Below, one piece after another: positions 5,694 through 13,428 of a stretch of DNA of 64,000 bases (position 1 is its first letter; the number at the start of each line of letters is the position of its first letter). Both the position numbers and the translations under genes were made by a program. This DNA is from Cytophagales bacterium (lineage in GTDB: Bacteria > Bacteroidota > Bacteroidia > Cytophagales > Spirosomataceae): NCBI GenBank assembly GCA_004292855.1, contig RDXN01000046.1:1-64000 (forward strand). The letters are read 5' to 3'. A model generated the notes under the pieces. The model did not search any database. It was not told the origin of the DNA and worked only from the letters and a program-made list of their open reading frames with translations.

Positions 5694-6311
5694 ATGCGCT
5701 CTGTCCTACCCAGTTTATCCTTATTCTTTGCCCTGTTGATGGGGTTTTCCGCCTGTCGGGGCCCCGAAGGGCCACAGGGGCCTGCTGGTCCGGCGGGACC
5801 TACCGGACCTTCGGGTACACCCGGCACGCCCGGCTCAACGGGAGCACCGGGGCAAAGTGCGACTGCCGTTTCGACTACCGTTGTGACCGTTACGCAGGGA
5901 ACCTCTAACGTGCTGCAAATCAGCTACCCGGCTCGCACGCACGATGGCACCAAAGACATGGCCTTGTCGTTTCCGGCCTCTTCGTCGCTCACGTTCGAGC
6001 AGATCGAGAAGAGTTTGTTTTATGTGTACCTGAAGCAAACCGTCAACACGCCCGACGGCTTCAAACTGCCCTATTGGTACGCAGTGCCGGGCCAAACACC
6101 GGGGGGTAACTTTTACAGCTACTACATTTTTCCCGGTAATTCTGGCCTTTCGGCGGGGTTGTTTGTCCGACGCACAACCAATTTTAGGCTTGGCCCCGAA
6201 GATTTCGACGCTGTGCGGGTGGTAGTAGTGCCGGCGAGTATACTGATCGGCGGGCGGTTGGCGGTCGATTTCCGGGATTATGAGTCTATGCGGAAAGCCT
6301 TCGGTCTTTAG
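5694..6311 (+). CDS. Collagen-like lipoprotein, 205 aa
   Basis: From ATG 5694 the protein has a lipoprotein signal (hydrophobic LSLFFALLMGFSAC; Cys near residue 21). About ten Gly-X-Y triplets follow (GPEGPQGPAGPAGPTGPSG and onward), a bacterial collagen-like stalk. The remaining 150 residues form a beta-rich domain of unknown family. It probably sits in the outer membrane with the stalk holding the C-terminal domain out. Earlier in-frame starts (5655, 5664) would spoil the signal peptide. It converges with the gene at 6433-7062, separated by a strong palindrome. Ligand or role unknown. Confidence 0.7.
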   Translation: MRSVLPSLSLFFALLMGFSACRGPEGPQGPAGPAGPTGPSGTPGTPGSTGAPGQSATAVSTTVVTVTQGTSNVLQISYPARTHDGTKDMALSFPASSSLTFEQIEKSLFYVYLKQTVNTPDGFKLPYWYAVPGQTPGGNFYSYYIFPGNSGLSAGLFVRRTTNFRLGPEDFDAVRVVVVPASILIGGRLAVDFRDYESMRKAFGL

Positions 6312-6336
6312 GAAATGATTGGAACCGCAACGGCGG

Positions 6337-6422
6337 ACCGTACGGATTAAACGGATTGGACGGATTAATTCATGGAATAAAAAATCAGTGTAAATCCGCC
6401 CAATCCGTTTAATCCGTACGGT
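6337..6422. terminator. Long inverted repeat between convergent genes
   Basis: The left arm ACCGTACGGATTAAACGG (6337 on) is matched by CCGTTTAATCCGTACGGT at 6405-6422, with the pairing continuing inward across ATTGG/CCAAT. The loop is about 25 nt. It lies between the stop codons of two convergent genes and can act as a two-way terminator. Its form also fits a dispersed palindromic repeat. Confidence 0.6.
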
Positions 6423-6432
6423 CTCCAATCCT

Positions 6433-7062
6433 TTATGGCGCGAGCCATTCAAAACGTCCATTCTCGTAGTTGAATCGCGCCCGCGTTTGCCCGGCACGGC
6501 TTAGGCGTAGGTATTCCATTGCCATAACACGGCACTCTACGACCGCAAAATTCGGGCGACCCGCTTCCGACTCGGCGCGGGTGGGCAGGTTCTGACCCAG
6601 CGGTTCGGGGAAGCCCGGATACGGCCCCGGCTGAACGCTCCCCGGCGTAAACTCCGAGAGATACATTTTTCGGCTCCCCTCCCAGACGTTGGCCCATTGC
6701 TCGTTGGCTATGGGGTCGTCGGTGTGGATAGTGGTCTGCACGTGGCACCGAAGTTGGACCTGCGCTTCGTCATCCCAGAACAGCAATGTAGCTTTGGGAT
6801 TGGCTTGTAAGTGCGCGATTTTACCAGCCCGAACATCGGAGTGAAACCAGAGCCGACGGGCGGCTTCGTCGGCCTGCCGGAGCACCACCGTGCGGGCGTC
6901 GGGTTGGCCGTCGGGGGCGACTGTGGCCAGAAAGCAAGTTTTAAACGGGTGCTTTTTTTGGGTCGGCGCCGAGGTCAATTGGCCCCAGGCATCGACGTTG
7001 AGATCGGGGAGGGAGCGGGGGTTGCCATCGACTATACCGGTCGGTTCGGAGGGTGAATCCAT
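6433..7062 (-). CDS. Pyridoxamine 5'-phosphate oxidase family protein, 209 aa
   Basis: An FMN-binding split-barrel protein. The N-terminal half (HPFKTCFLATVAPDGQPDARTVVLRQ, about residues 38-63) and the segment RRLWFHSDVRAGKIAHLQANPKATLLFWD are typical of this superfamily. So is the C-terminal NFAVVECRVMAMEYLRLSRAGQTRARF. It is closer to the Alr4036/PNPOx-like branch than to classical PdxH, because the strongly conserved PdxH C-terminal RLHDR-type motif is absent. It probably binds FMN in the cytoplasm. The exact substrate is unclear. Confidence 0.75.
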   Translation of the reverse strand: MDSPSEPTGIVDGNPRSLPDLNVDAWGQLTSAPTQKKHPFKTCFLATVAPDGQPDARTVVLRQADEAARRLWFHSDVRAGKIAHLQANPKATLLFWDDEAQVQLRCHVQTTIHTDDPIANEQWANVWEGSRKMYLSEFTPGSVQPGPYPGFPEPLGQNLPTRAESEAGRPNFAVVECRVMAMEYLRLSRAGQTRARFNYENGRFEWLAP

Positions 7063-7116
7063 CGGGGAAATTGGGGGTTTCGTCGGTTCGTTCGGAAGGT
7101 TTCATAACTCCCGTGT

Positions 7117-7132
7117 GTAAATATTTGTTTAC
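7117..7132 (+). promoter_or_regulatory. Imperfect palindrome upstream of the SRAP gene
   Basis: GTAAATATTTGTTTAC is a 16-bp near-palindrome 17 bp before the SRAP start codon, well placed for a repressor operator. SRAP genes are often damage-inducible, but I cannot tie this site to a known LexA box in this phylum. Confidence 0.3.
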
Positions 7133-7148
7133 CGAGTATTTACGTCTC

Positions 7149-7916
7149 ATGTGCTATCACACGTCCTTAGTTACCGATCAACCCACGCTGGAAACCCGAT
7201 TTAAGGCACGCCTGACGCCCGACAGTTCGTTCCGGCCTACGTACCATGCCAGTGCGTTTGGGTTTCCGGCATGGCCCATTCTGACCCGACAGGAACCCGG
7301 CCGGTTCCAGGGAATTCAATGGGGCCTGATTCCTCGTTGGGTGCGCTCCGGTGAGGATGCCGATCAGCTTCGCGCCAAAACGATTAACGCCCGCTCCGAA
7401 ACGATCTACGAAAAACCCTCCTACCGCACGGCGGCCCAGAAAGGCCAACGGTGCCTGATTCCGATGACGGGCTTTTTTGAGTGGCACACGGCTGCCCATC
7501 CAGGCCGGGCCTCCAAAAAGTACCCGTTCTACATCAGTACAACCGACCAGCCCATTTTCTCGGTGGCCGGTTTGTGGGACGAATGGCCCGAGCCGGAAAG
7601 TGGTGAACTCATTCCAACCTACACGTTGCTGACCACCGACGCGAACCCCTTGCTGGCAGCTATTCACAACACCAAAAAGCGGATGCCCTGCCTGCTGACG
7701 CCCGACGCTGAACATGCCTGGCTCCACGAAAACCTGACCGAAGCCCAAGCCCTCGAACTGCTCAGCATCCCCTACCCCGCCGACCGAATGCACAGCCATT
7801 CGATCAGTAAACGAATTACCTCGCGCACCGAACCGAGCGACGTTCCAGACGTACTCGAACCAGTCGAATACCCTGAATTACAGAAGTTAAACTTTGTCTC
7901 AAGTACATATAGCTGA
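7149..7916 (+). CDS. SRAP family DNA-protein crosslink repair protein (YedK/HMCES-like)
   Basis: The protein starts MCYHTS. Removal of Met exposes Cys2, which in this family forms a covalent link to abasic sites in single-stranded DNA and so shields them. Family residues are visible: N80 in TINARSET, E111 in TGFFEWH and H173 in IHNTKKRMP. The length of 255 aa is slightly longer than E. coli YedK. The start at 7149 is fixed by the need for Met-Cys. It acts on stalled forks in the cytoplasm. It precedes the TonB-linked receptor gene by 46 bp, but the two are probably functionally unrelated. Confidence 0.9.
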   Translation: MCYHTSLVTDQPTLETRFKARLTPDSSFRPTYHASAFGFPAWPILTRQEPGRFQGIQWGLIPRWVRSGEDADQLRAKTINARSETIYEKPSYRTAAQKGQRCLIPMTGFFEWHTAAHPGRASKKYPFYISTTDQPIFSVAGLWDEWPEPESGELIPTYTLLTTDANPLLAAIHNTKKRMPCLLTPDAEHAWLHENLTEAQALELLSIPYPADRMHSHSISKRITSRTEPSDVPDVLEPVEYPELQKLNFVSSTYS

Positions 7917-7962
7917 CGTGCGTGCCCTTCGACAGGCTCCAAACAGCTTCTATCACAACCTG

Positions 7963-10893
7963 ATGAAAACGTCCATTTTACTTACATTCCTGGTGGCAGG
8001 TTCATTGACCACACTGGCCCAGAACACGGCCCCGCCCGACACCAACCGAACCCGTACTGTCAACGCGGTCACCGACAGCCTGCCCCAGTCGGGGCGGGGT
8101 ATTTTGCGCGACACCGTGCAGAATCCGCTGCCAGCCGGGGCAACAACGCCCCCGCTCACGCCAACGGGCGTTACAGCGAATCCCGACAGCACCCGCCCCG
8201 CTCAAACCGCCCCCACCGGCCAACCGCAGCGGGCGGGTAATACTCGCCAACGTCCGGCAGGAACAGGCACCACCGGGGGTAGTTTTCCCGGCATGGGCAA
8301 CCCAAACCAGCCCCCGGTTATTCCGGGCACGAGCAGCGACAACGCCCGTGGATCGGCTAAAATATCGGGGATTATCCTGGATTCGACCTCGCGCCAACCC
8401 GTCGAGTTTGCCAGCGTGGCCCTCATCGACCCGAACACCAACCGCCCTGTCGACGGGGCCTCTGCCGACGATAAGGGGCAGTTCACGATCAACCGGGCAC
8501 CCATCGGCGAGTTCACCCTGCTCGTTTCGTTTGTGGGGTACAAGAACAAAACCGTCCGCTCCATCCGCGTGGTGCGCCGAAACGACGACGTAAACGTGGG
8601 CATTATTAACCTGCGCTCTGAAGTACGAAACCTGAAGGAGGTGACCGTTACGGGGCAGGCCGCTCTGATCGAAGAGAAAGTGGACCGGCTTGTGTACAAC
8701 GCCGAGAAGGACCTGACCGCGAAAGGGGGCGACGCGACCGACGTGATGCGGAAGGTGCCCCTGCTCTCGGTCGACCTCGACGGTAACGTGACCCTGCGGG
8801 GAAGTCAGAACGTGCGGGTGCTGATCAACAACAAACCAAGCACGATTGTGGCCAGTAGTGTGGGCGATGCCCTCAAGCAGATACCCGCTGACATGATCAA
8901 GAGCGTAGAAGTAATCACTTCACCATCAGCCAAGTACGACGCCGAAGGCACCGCCGGTATCATCAACATCATCACCAAAAAGAACACCTTGCAGGGCGCA
9001 ACGCTCAACCTCGACACGGGTGTGGGCAACCGGGGGGCCAACCTCGGCCTGAACGGGAGCCTGCGAAACGGTAAAATGGGCTTCAACCTCGGCGGGTTTG
9101 GCCGGGCCAATTACAACGTGCGCGGTGCCTTCGACAATACACAGCGGACGTTCACGGGGGCGGGCGTGGCGACCACGCGGCAGATCGCCAACACGCTCAA
9201 TCAGGGTGCGTTTGGGCAGTATACGTTGAGCTGGGATTACGACATCAACAAATACAGCAACCTGACTGCCAGTGTGCGGTTCGGCCTGCGCAACAACCGC
9301 ACGAGCCAGGACAACCTGCGCACAGATTACACCCCGCCCACCTCGACCTCAATCATCACCAACGTGCGCGACGTGTTGAGCCTCGATAATTCGAACACCG
9401 TCGACGCTAACATCGACTATACCCGCACGTTTGAGAAACCACAAAAAGAGTTCAGCGTGTCGGCACAGTTTAGCCGGAATACCCGCGAGAACAATTTCAC
9501 GGCGGACATTCTGAACAACGTTGATCTTCAAACGATTACGTCGCGGCAACGCAACCTGAACCCAAGCTACAACCAGGAAACGACCTTGCAGCTTGATTAT
9601 CAGACACCGATTGCCTCGAATCAGCTTATCGAGTTTGGCGGTAAGGGCATCCTGCGGCAGGTGAACAGTCAGTTTTCAACCTACGTAGCCAACCCGCCCC
9701 TGCTCGACCAGTTTCTGCTCGATGGCACCCGTCCCGGCAACACGCTCGACTATGGGCAGGACATTGCGGCCGCTTACCTGGCCTACACGTACACCTCGAA
9801 AACGAAGTACACCATCAAGGCAGGTGCGCGGTACGAATACACGTTCATCAACGCCAACTTCCTCCGCGAAGGCTCCGCCAGTCTCGACGAGGTGCCCGAC
9901 TACGCCAACTTTGTGCCGAGCATTAACATCTCGAAGTCATTGAAGGGTGGCAAAACGGTCAAAATCGCCTATAACCGACGTATTCAGCGACCCGGTATTC
10001 AATCGCTCAACCCGAACCTGAACTTTGCCAACCCACTGAACGTGAATCAGGGCAACCCCTTACTCCGCCCCGAACTGAACGATAATTTTGAGTTCAGCGG
10101 CAGCACCTACGTTAAGTCGGTGTATATCAATGGGTCGTTGTTTGCACGATTCTCGAACAACTCCATCACGAGCGTAACAAATACCACGCTGGTACAAACG
10201 GGCTTCAACGTGACGGAACCAGTTTTCCAGAACGCACTCATCACAACTCCACAGAATATTGGCATTGAAAATGCGTATGGGGCCAACATTTTTGGTAATG
10301 CAACCCTGTTCTCGAAATGGCAAATTGGCGGGGGCTTCGATGCGTACATGGCGTATCTGAAAGGACAAGTACCCACGGCCCCCAGCAACGGCACGGGGCT
10401 AAGTGCAGGCACCGTAGCAGCTTCTAACTCAGGTTTTGTGATCTCGGGGCGTATTTTCACCAACCTGACCATCAAAAACGGGTGGGGTATGCAGGGCTTC
10501 GCGTTCGCCCGTGGGCGGCAGGTCACGTTGCAGGGTTACCAGGGCGGGTTTGTTTTCTATAGCCTGGGGGCTAAAAAAGACTTCAAAAACAAGCGGGGTA
10601 GCGTTGGTTTAGCGGGCGAAAACTTCTTCAACTTCCCGTTCCGAATCCGTTCCGAATCCGAAACGCCGGGGGTCTTCGCCCGTAGTAGTGTAACGAGTCA
10701 ATTCAACGCTGGCGTTCGGGTAAATTTCAGCTATCGGATTGGCAAAATGAGCTTCGATCAGCCACAACGTCGTCGGCGGGGTGTTAACAACGACGACGTC
10801 AAAGACGGCGACGGCGGTGGCGACAGCGGAGGTGGTCAGCAGCCCGCCGGTGGTGGTCAGCCGGGCGGTGGTGGTGGCCGGAGGCCAAGATGA
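7963..10893 (+). CDS. TonB-dependent receptor-type outer-membrane beta-barrel protein, 976 aa
   Basis: It has a signal peptide (MKTSILLTFLVAGSLTTLAQ), a Thr/Pro-rich linker (about residues 20-125), then a carboxypeptidase-regulatory-like beta-sandwich (about 130-215, from AKISGIILDSTSRQPVEFASVAL). A TonB plug domain follows (about 240-335; VTGQAALIEEKVDRLVYNAEKD, ending SPSAKYDAEGTAGIINIITKK) and an outer-membrane barrel of the OMP_b-brl_3 type to the end. The C-terminal tail is unusually Gly/Gln-rich (GGGDSGGGQQPAGGGQPGG). Probable role: uptake or surface assembly; substrate unknown. ATG 7963 is chosen because it starts the signal peptide. Confidence 0.85.
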   Translation: MKTSILLTFLVAGSLTTLAQNTAPPDTNRTRTVNAVTDSLPQSGRGILRDTVQNPLPAGATTPPLTPTGVTANPDSTRPAQTAPTGQPQRAGNTRQRPAGTGTTGGSFPGMGNPNQPPVIPGTSSDNARGSAKISGIILDSTSRQPVEFASVALIDPNTNRPVDGASADDKGQFTINRAPIGEFTLLVSFVGYKNKTVRSIRVVRRNDDVNVGIINLRSEVRNLKEVTVTGQAALIEEKVDRLVYNAEKDLTAKGGDATDVMRKVPLLSVDLDGNVTLRGSQNVRVLINNKPSTIVASSVGDALKQIPADMIKSVEVITSPSAKYDAEGTAGIINIITKKNTLQGATLNLDTGVGNRGANLGLNGSLRNGKMGFNLGGFGRANYNVRGAFDNTQRTFTGAGVATTRQIANTLNQGAFGQYTLSWDYDINKYSNLTASVRFGLRNNRTSQDNLRTDYTPPTSTSIITNVRDVLSLDNSNTVDANIDYTRTFEKPQKEFSVSAQFSRNTRENNFTADILNNVDLQTITSRQRNLNPSYNQETTLQLDYQTPIASNQLIEFGGKGILRQVNSQFSTYVANPPLLDQFLLDGTRPGNTLDYGQDIAAAYLAYTYTSKTKYTIKAGARYEYTFINANFLREGSASLDEVPDYANFVPSINISKSLKGGKTVKIAYNRRIQRPGIQSLNPNLNFANPLNVNQGNPLLRPELNDNFEFSGSTYVKSVYINGSLFARFSNNSITSVTNTTLVQTGFNVTEPVFQNALITTPQNIGIENAYGANIFGNATLFSKWQIGGGFDAYMAYLKGQVPTAPSNGTGLSAGTVAASNSGFVISGRIFTNLTIKNGWGMQGFAFARGRQVTLQGYQGGFVFYSLGAKKDFKNKRGSVGLAGENFFNFPFRIRSESETPGVFARSSVTSQFNAGVRVNFSYRIGKMSFDQPQRRRRGVNNDDVKDGDGGGDSGGGQQPAGGGQPGGGGGRRPR

Positions 10894-10963
10894 TAATGGG
10901 GTTGGCAGGGGACATTTTTTTGCGTATATTCACTCGCCAATTATGCCCCTGTCAATCACAATC

Positions 10964-11476
10964 ATGCTTGATGTTGAAATTGATAAGTTGACCAATTCTA
11001 TTGAAAACGTAATTACAGGAGAGACGTTCGACACGATTATTTTATCCGTACTGTTGTCTGATGCTCGGCATATCAAGAAGAAAGATTGGCAGTTTAATTG
11101 GAAGAAGGAATTGCAGGATGATAGGAAGCAGGTTTTTAGGCTGACTACCTTAGCTAACGACACAGTTATCCAGGGACTACTGAGTCTTGAAGATAAGGGT
11201 GATCATGTTTTTATGCACCTGCTGGAAAGTGCATTATTCAACAAAGGTAAAAGCAAAGTTTATGTTGGCGTACCAGCCAATCTCGTTGCTTTCGCATGCA
11301 AAGTTTCGTTTGAGAGCGGGTATGGGGGATTTATCTCGTTTGTCTCCAAAACGTTGCTTCGGCAGCATTATCAAAAAACCTTAGGAGCAAAAATACTTTA
11401 TGGAGATACAATGGTGATTGACACGCCAGAGGCTTTAAAACTGGTCAATCGCTATTTTAAAAGCACAATATTATGA
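10964..11476 (+). CDS. GNAT-fold acetyltransferase-like protein, about 170 aa
   Basis: The C-terminal half (YVGVPANLVAFACKVSFESGYGGFISFVSKTLLRQHYQKTLGA...MVIDTPEALKLVNRYF) follows the layout of GNAT enzymes, in which the glycine-containing turn binds acetyl-CoA. I recognise it only at fold level. The start could be ATG 10943 or 10964. The frame extends further upstream into the receptor gene, but those residues are shadow sequence. Its stop overlaps the ATG of the 56-aa gene at 11473 (ATGA), so the two are translationally coupled. AT-richer than its neighbours. Confidence 0.6.
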   Translation: MLDVEIDKLTNSIENVITGETFDTIILSVLLSDARHIKKKDWQFNWKKELQDDRKQVFRLTTLANDTVIQGLLSLEDKGDHVFMHLLESALFNKGKSKVYVGVPANLVAFACKVSFESGYGGFISFVSKTLLRQHYQKTLGAKILYGDTMVIDTPEALKLVNRYFKSTIL

Positions 11477-11643
11477 GCATCATTAAAGAACCTCAAGGCG
11501 TGGATTTCACTGTAGATGGTCGTGAGTTGACCTCAGAAGAACAACAACGAATCAGTGCTTACATACAGCAAAAAAAGCTGCTTCGACAACGAAAGAGTAT
11601 CGCAATTCAAACGCAACGGAAATCATCTAGCCAAAAAATCTAG
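11473..11643 (+). CDS. Small basic protein, 56 aa, coupled to the acetyltransferase-like gene
   Basis: The start codon overlaps the previous stop (ATGA at 11473-11476). The protein has a short acidic N terminus (VDFTVDGRELTSEEQQR) and a strongly basic helical C terminus (IQQKKLLRQRKS). It ends 2 bp before the stop of the convergent MscS gene. A GNAT-type partner plus a small basic protein resembles a toxin-antitoxin pair or an enzyme with a small partner, but I do not recognise the family. Confidence 0.6.
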   Translation: MSIIKEPQGVDFTVDGRELTSEEQQRISAYIQQKKLLRQRKSIAIQTQRKSSSQKI

Positions 11644-11645
11644 CC

Positions 11646-12461
11646 TTACAAAAACCGCAACACGTCGATCTCGTTGCGGGGCATTTTGATACCGTCCTGC
11701 ACGAATTGCCCGCCAATGGCTTCCAGTACGGCGTGGTTGACTTGGGGCAGGTCCCGGCTAAGTGCCCAAACCCGCACATCGAACTGAATGCCACTATCGG
11801 TCAACTTACTTACCAGTACGTCGTGTTGGCGGTCGGGTAAGGCCACAGAACAGTTGGCGATGGCTTTTTGTATGGACACACGGACCTCGGCGATAGAATG
11901 ACCATTACCAACCGTAACCGACGAGTCGACGCGTATGGTTTCGAGTCGCGAATAGTTAACAATGGCGTTGGTAGTCAGCGTGTTGTTAGGCAGTGTAATG
12001 GTCCGGTTGTCGTCGGTGATGAGCACCGTGTTGAGCAGGTTCACCACTTGCACATAGCCCGTTAAGCCTGTCACGGCGATCAAATCGCCCTCCCGAAATG
12101 GTTTCAGGGCCAGGATCAGTAGCCCACCCGCAAAATTGGCCAAGCTCCCTTGCAGGGCCAGCCCTACGGCCAACCCCGCCGTACCAATCACGGCCAGAAA
12201 TGAATTGGTTTCAACCCCTAGCGTACTCAACACGCTCAGCACCAATGCCACCAGTAATCCGATTCGCATTAAGGATAGCAGAAATGGCTGCACATCGCGG
12301 TCAATCTGTTGTTGGGTAAGCAGTCGGCCAATGGCCCGCAACACGAGCTTAATGAGCCAGTAGCCGCCAATCGTAATCAGGCCCGCAATCAGAAATCGAG
12401 TGCCGTAGACCGTCAGAAAAATCTGGTATTGCTGAGGAAACGGAGGGAGTTTTGGGTACAT
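11646..12461 (-). CDS. MscS-family mechanosensitive channel, 271 aa
   Basis: Three hydrophobic segments come first: about residues 18-45, 62-85 and 88-110. The last is the Ala/Gly-rich pore helix (LAVIGTAGLAVGLALQGSLANFAGGLLI). A beta domain follows (PFREGDLIAVTGLTGYVQVVNLLNTVL, NNTLTTNAIVNYS), then a mixed C-terminal domain. This is the standard small MscS layout, so it should open under hypo-osmotic stress in the inner membrane. The start overlaps the end of the corA gene by 1 bp, showing co-transcription. Confidence 0.9.
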   Translation of the reverse strand: MYPKLPPFPQQYQIFLTVYGTRFLIAGLITIGGYWLIKLVLRAIGRLLTQQQIDRDVQPFLLSLMRIGLLVALVLSVLSTLGVETNSFLAVIGTAGLAVGLALQGSLANFAGGLLILALKPFREGDLIAVTGLTGYVQVVNLLNTVLITDDNRTITLPNNTLTTNAIVNYSRLETIRVDSSVTVGNGHSIAEVRVSIQKAIANCSVALPDRQHDVLVSKLTDSGIQFDVRVWALSRDLPQVNHAVLEAIGGQFVQDGIKMPRNEIDVLRFL

Positions 12462-13411
12462 CAGAGCCAGTGTTTTTTACGGAAATAGAGGAGGGTAAGC
12501 AAGGTCGATACCACCATCAGCACCAGCGCGTACAGGTAGCCGTATGGCCAATGCAGTTCGGGCATGGTGTCGAAGTTCATGCCGTAGATACTCGCAATAA
12601 GGGTGGGCGGCAGCAGCACCAACGACAAGACCGTGAAGAGCTTAACAATCTGGTTTTGCTCCAGATTGACCAGACCCAGAAACGTGTCCTGCAAGAATTC
12701 GAGCCGCTCAAAAATGAAGTTGGTGTGCTCAATAAGCGAGTTAATATCTTTGATGAGCGTGCGGAGTTGCGCCTGTTCGTCGGGCGTAAACCAGCCATTA
12801 GAACGAATCAGGGCCGAAATCACCCGCTGCTTATCCACGACGCTCTCCCGAATGGTCATGGTCAACTCCTGGTAGTCGTTGATGTTCAGGAGCATTTCGC
12901 GGTCGAGTTTGGCATCGAGGTCGAGCTGTTTGTTGATGGCCTTTACCTCGAACGAAATCTGCTCGATCAGGTCGGCGTCGGCGTCAATCCGCGACTCGAA
13001 AATGGCGATCATAATCTGCCCCCCATCTACAAACGCGGTCCGTTTCGACTTGATGCGCTTTACCGTATCGGCAAACGATTTGAGGTCCGCGTTGCGGTAG
13101 GTAAACAGTTGTTCGTCTTTGAGCAAAAAACTCACCGGCTTACTCACATAACCGTCTTCTTTGCTGTAGATAAGGAAGTTCGTGTTGGCGATAAGGTAGT
13201 CATCTTCTTCGATGTAACGCGAACTGCTCTCAATCTCAGCCTGCTCTTGCTGACTCTGAAAACTTACATCGAACTTATCCTCAACACTCTGAATTTCGTC
13301 GCGGGTGGGGTTTTGCAAGTCCACCCAAAGCGTTCGCTCGGTGTCGCGAAATGAATCAATATCCCGGATTTTACGAACGGAAGTCTCGTCCTGTTGAAAG
13401 ATGCGAATCAT
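12461..13411 (-). CDS. corA: CorA-type magnesium/cobalt transporter, 316 aa
   Basis: A long acidic cytoplasmic N-terminal domain is followed by two C-terminal membrane helices. The first is preceded by the signature YGMNF (near residue 276) that forms the selectivity loop of CorA channels, and the protein ends in a basic FRKKHWL tail. The start MIRIFQ at 13411 is chosen. A longer open frame upstream only runs into the outer-membrane gene. It sits 17 bp after the beta-barrel gene at 13429 and overlaps mscS. Confidence 0.9.
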   Translation of the reverse strand: MIRIFQQDETSVRKIRDIDSFRDTERTLWVDLQNPTRDEIQSVEDKFDVSFQSQQEQAEIESSSRYIEEDDYLIANTNFLIYSKEDGYVSKPVSFLLKDEQLFTYRNADLKSFADTVKRIKSKRTAFVDGGQIMIAIFESRIDADADLIEQISFEVKAINKQLDLDAKLDREMLLNINDYQELTMTIRESVVDKQRVISALIRSNGWFTPDEQAQLRTLIKDINSLIEHTNFIFERLEFLQDTFLGLVNLEQNQIVKLFTVLSLVLLPPTLIASIYGMNFDTMPELHWPYGYLYALVLMVVSTLLTLLYFRKKHWL

Positions 13412-13428
13412 ACAGCAAAGGTAAAAGC

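Noticed and set aside
12452-13354. 300-codon plus-strand frame opposite corA
   Set aside because: Antisense shadow of corA caused by GC-rich codon bias; corA has clear family motifs.
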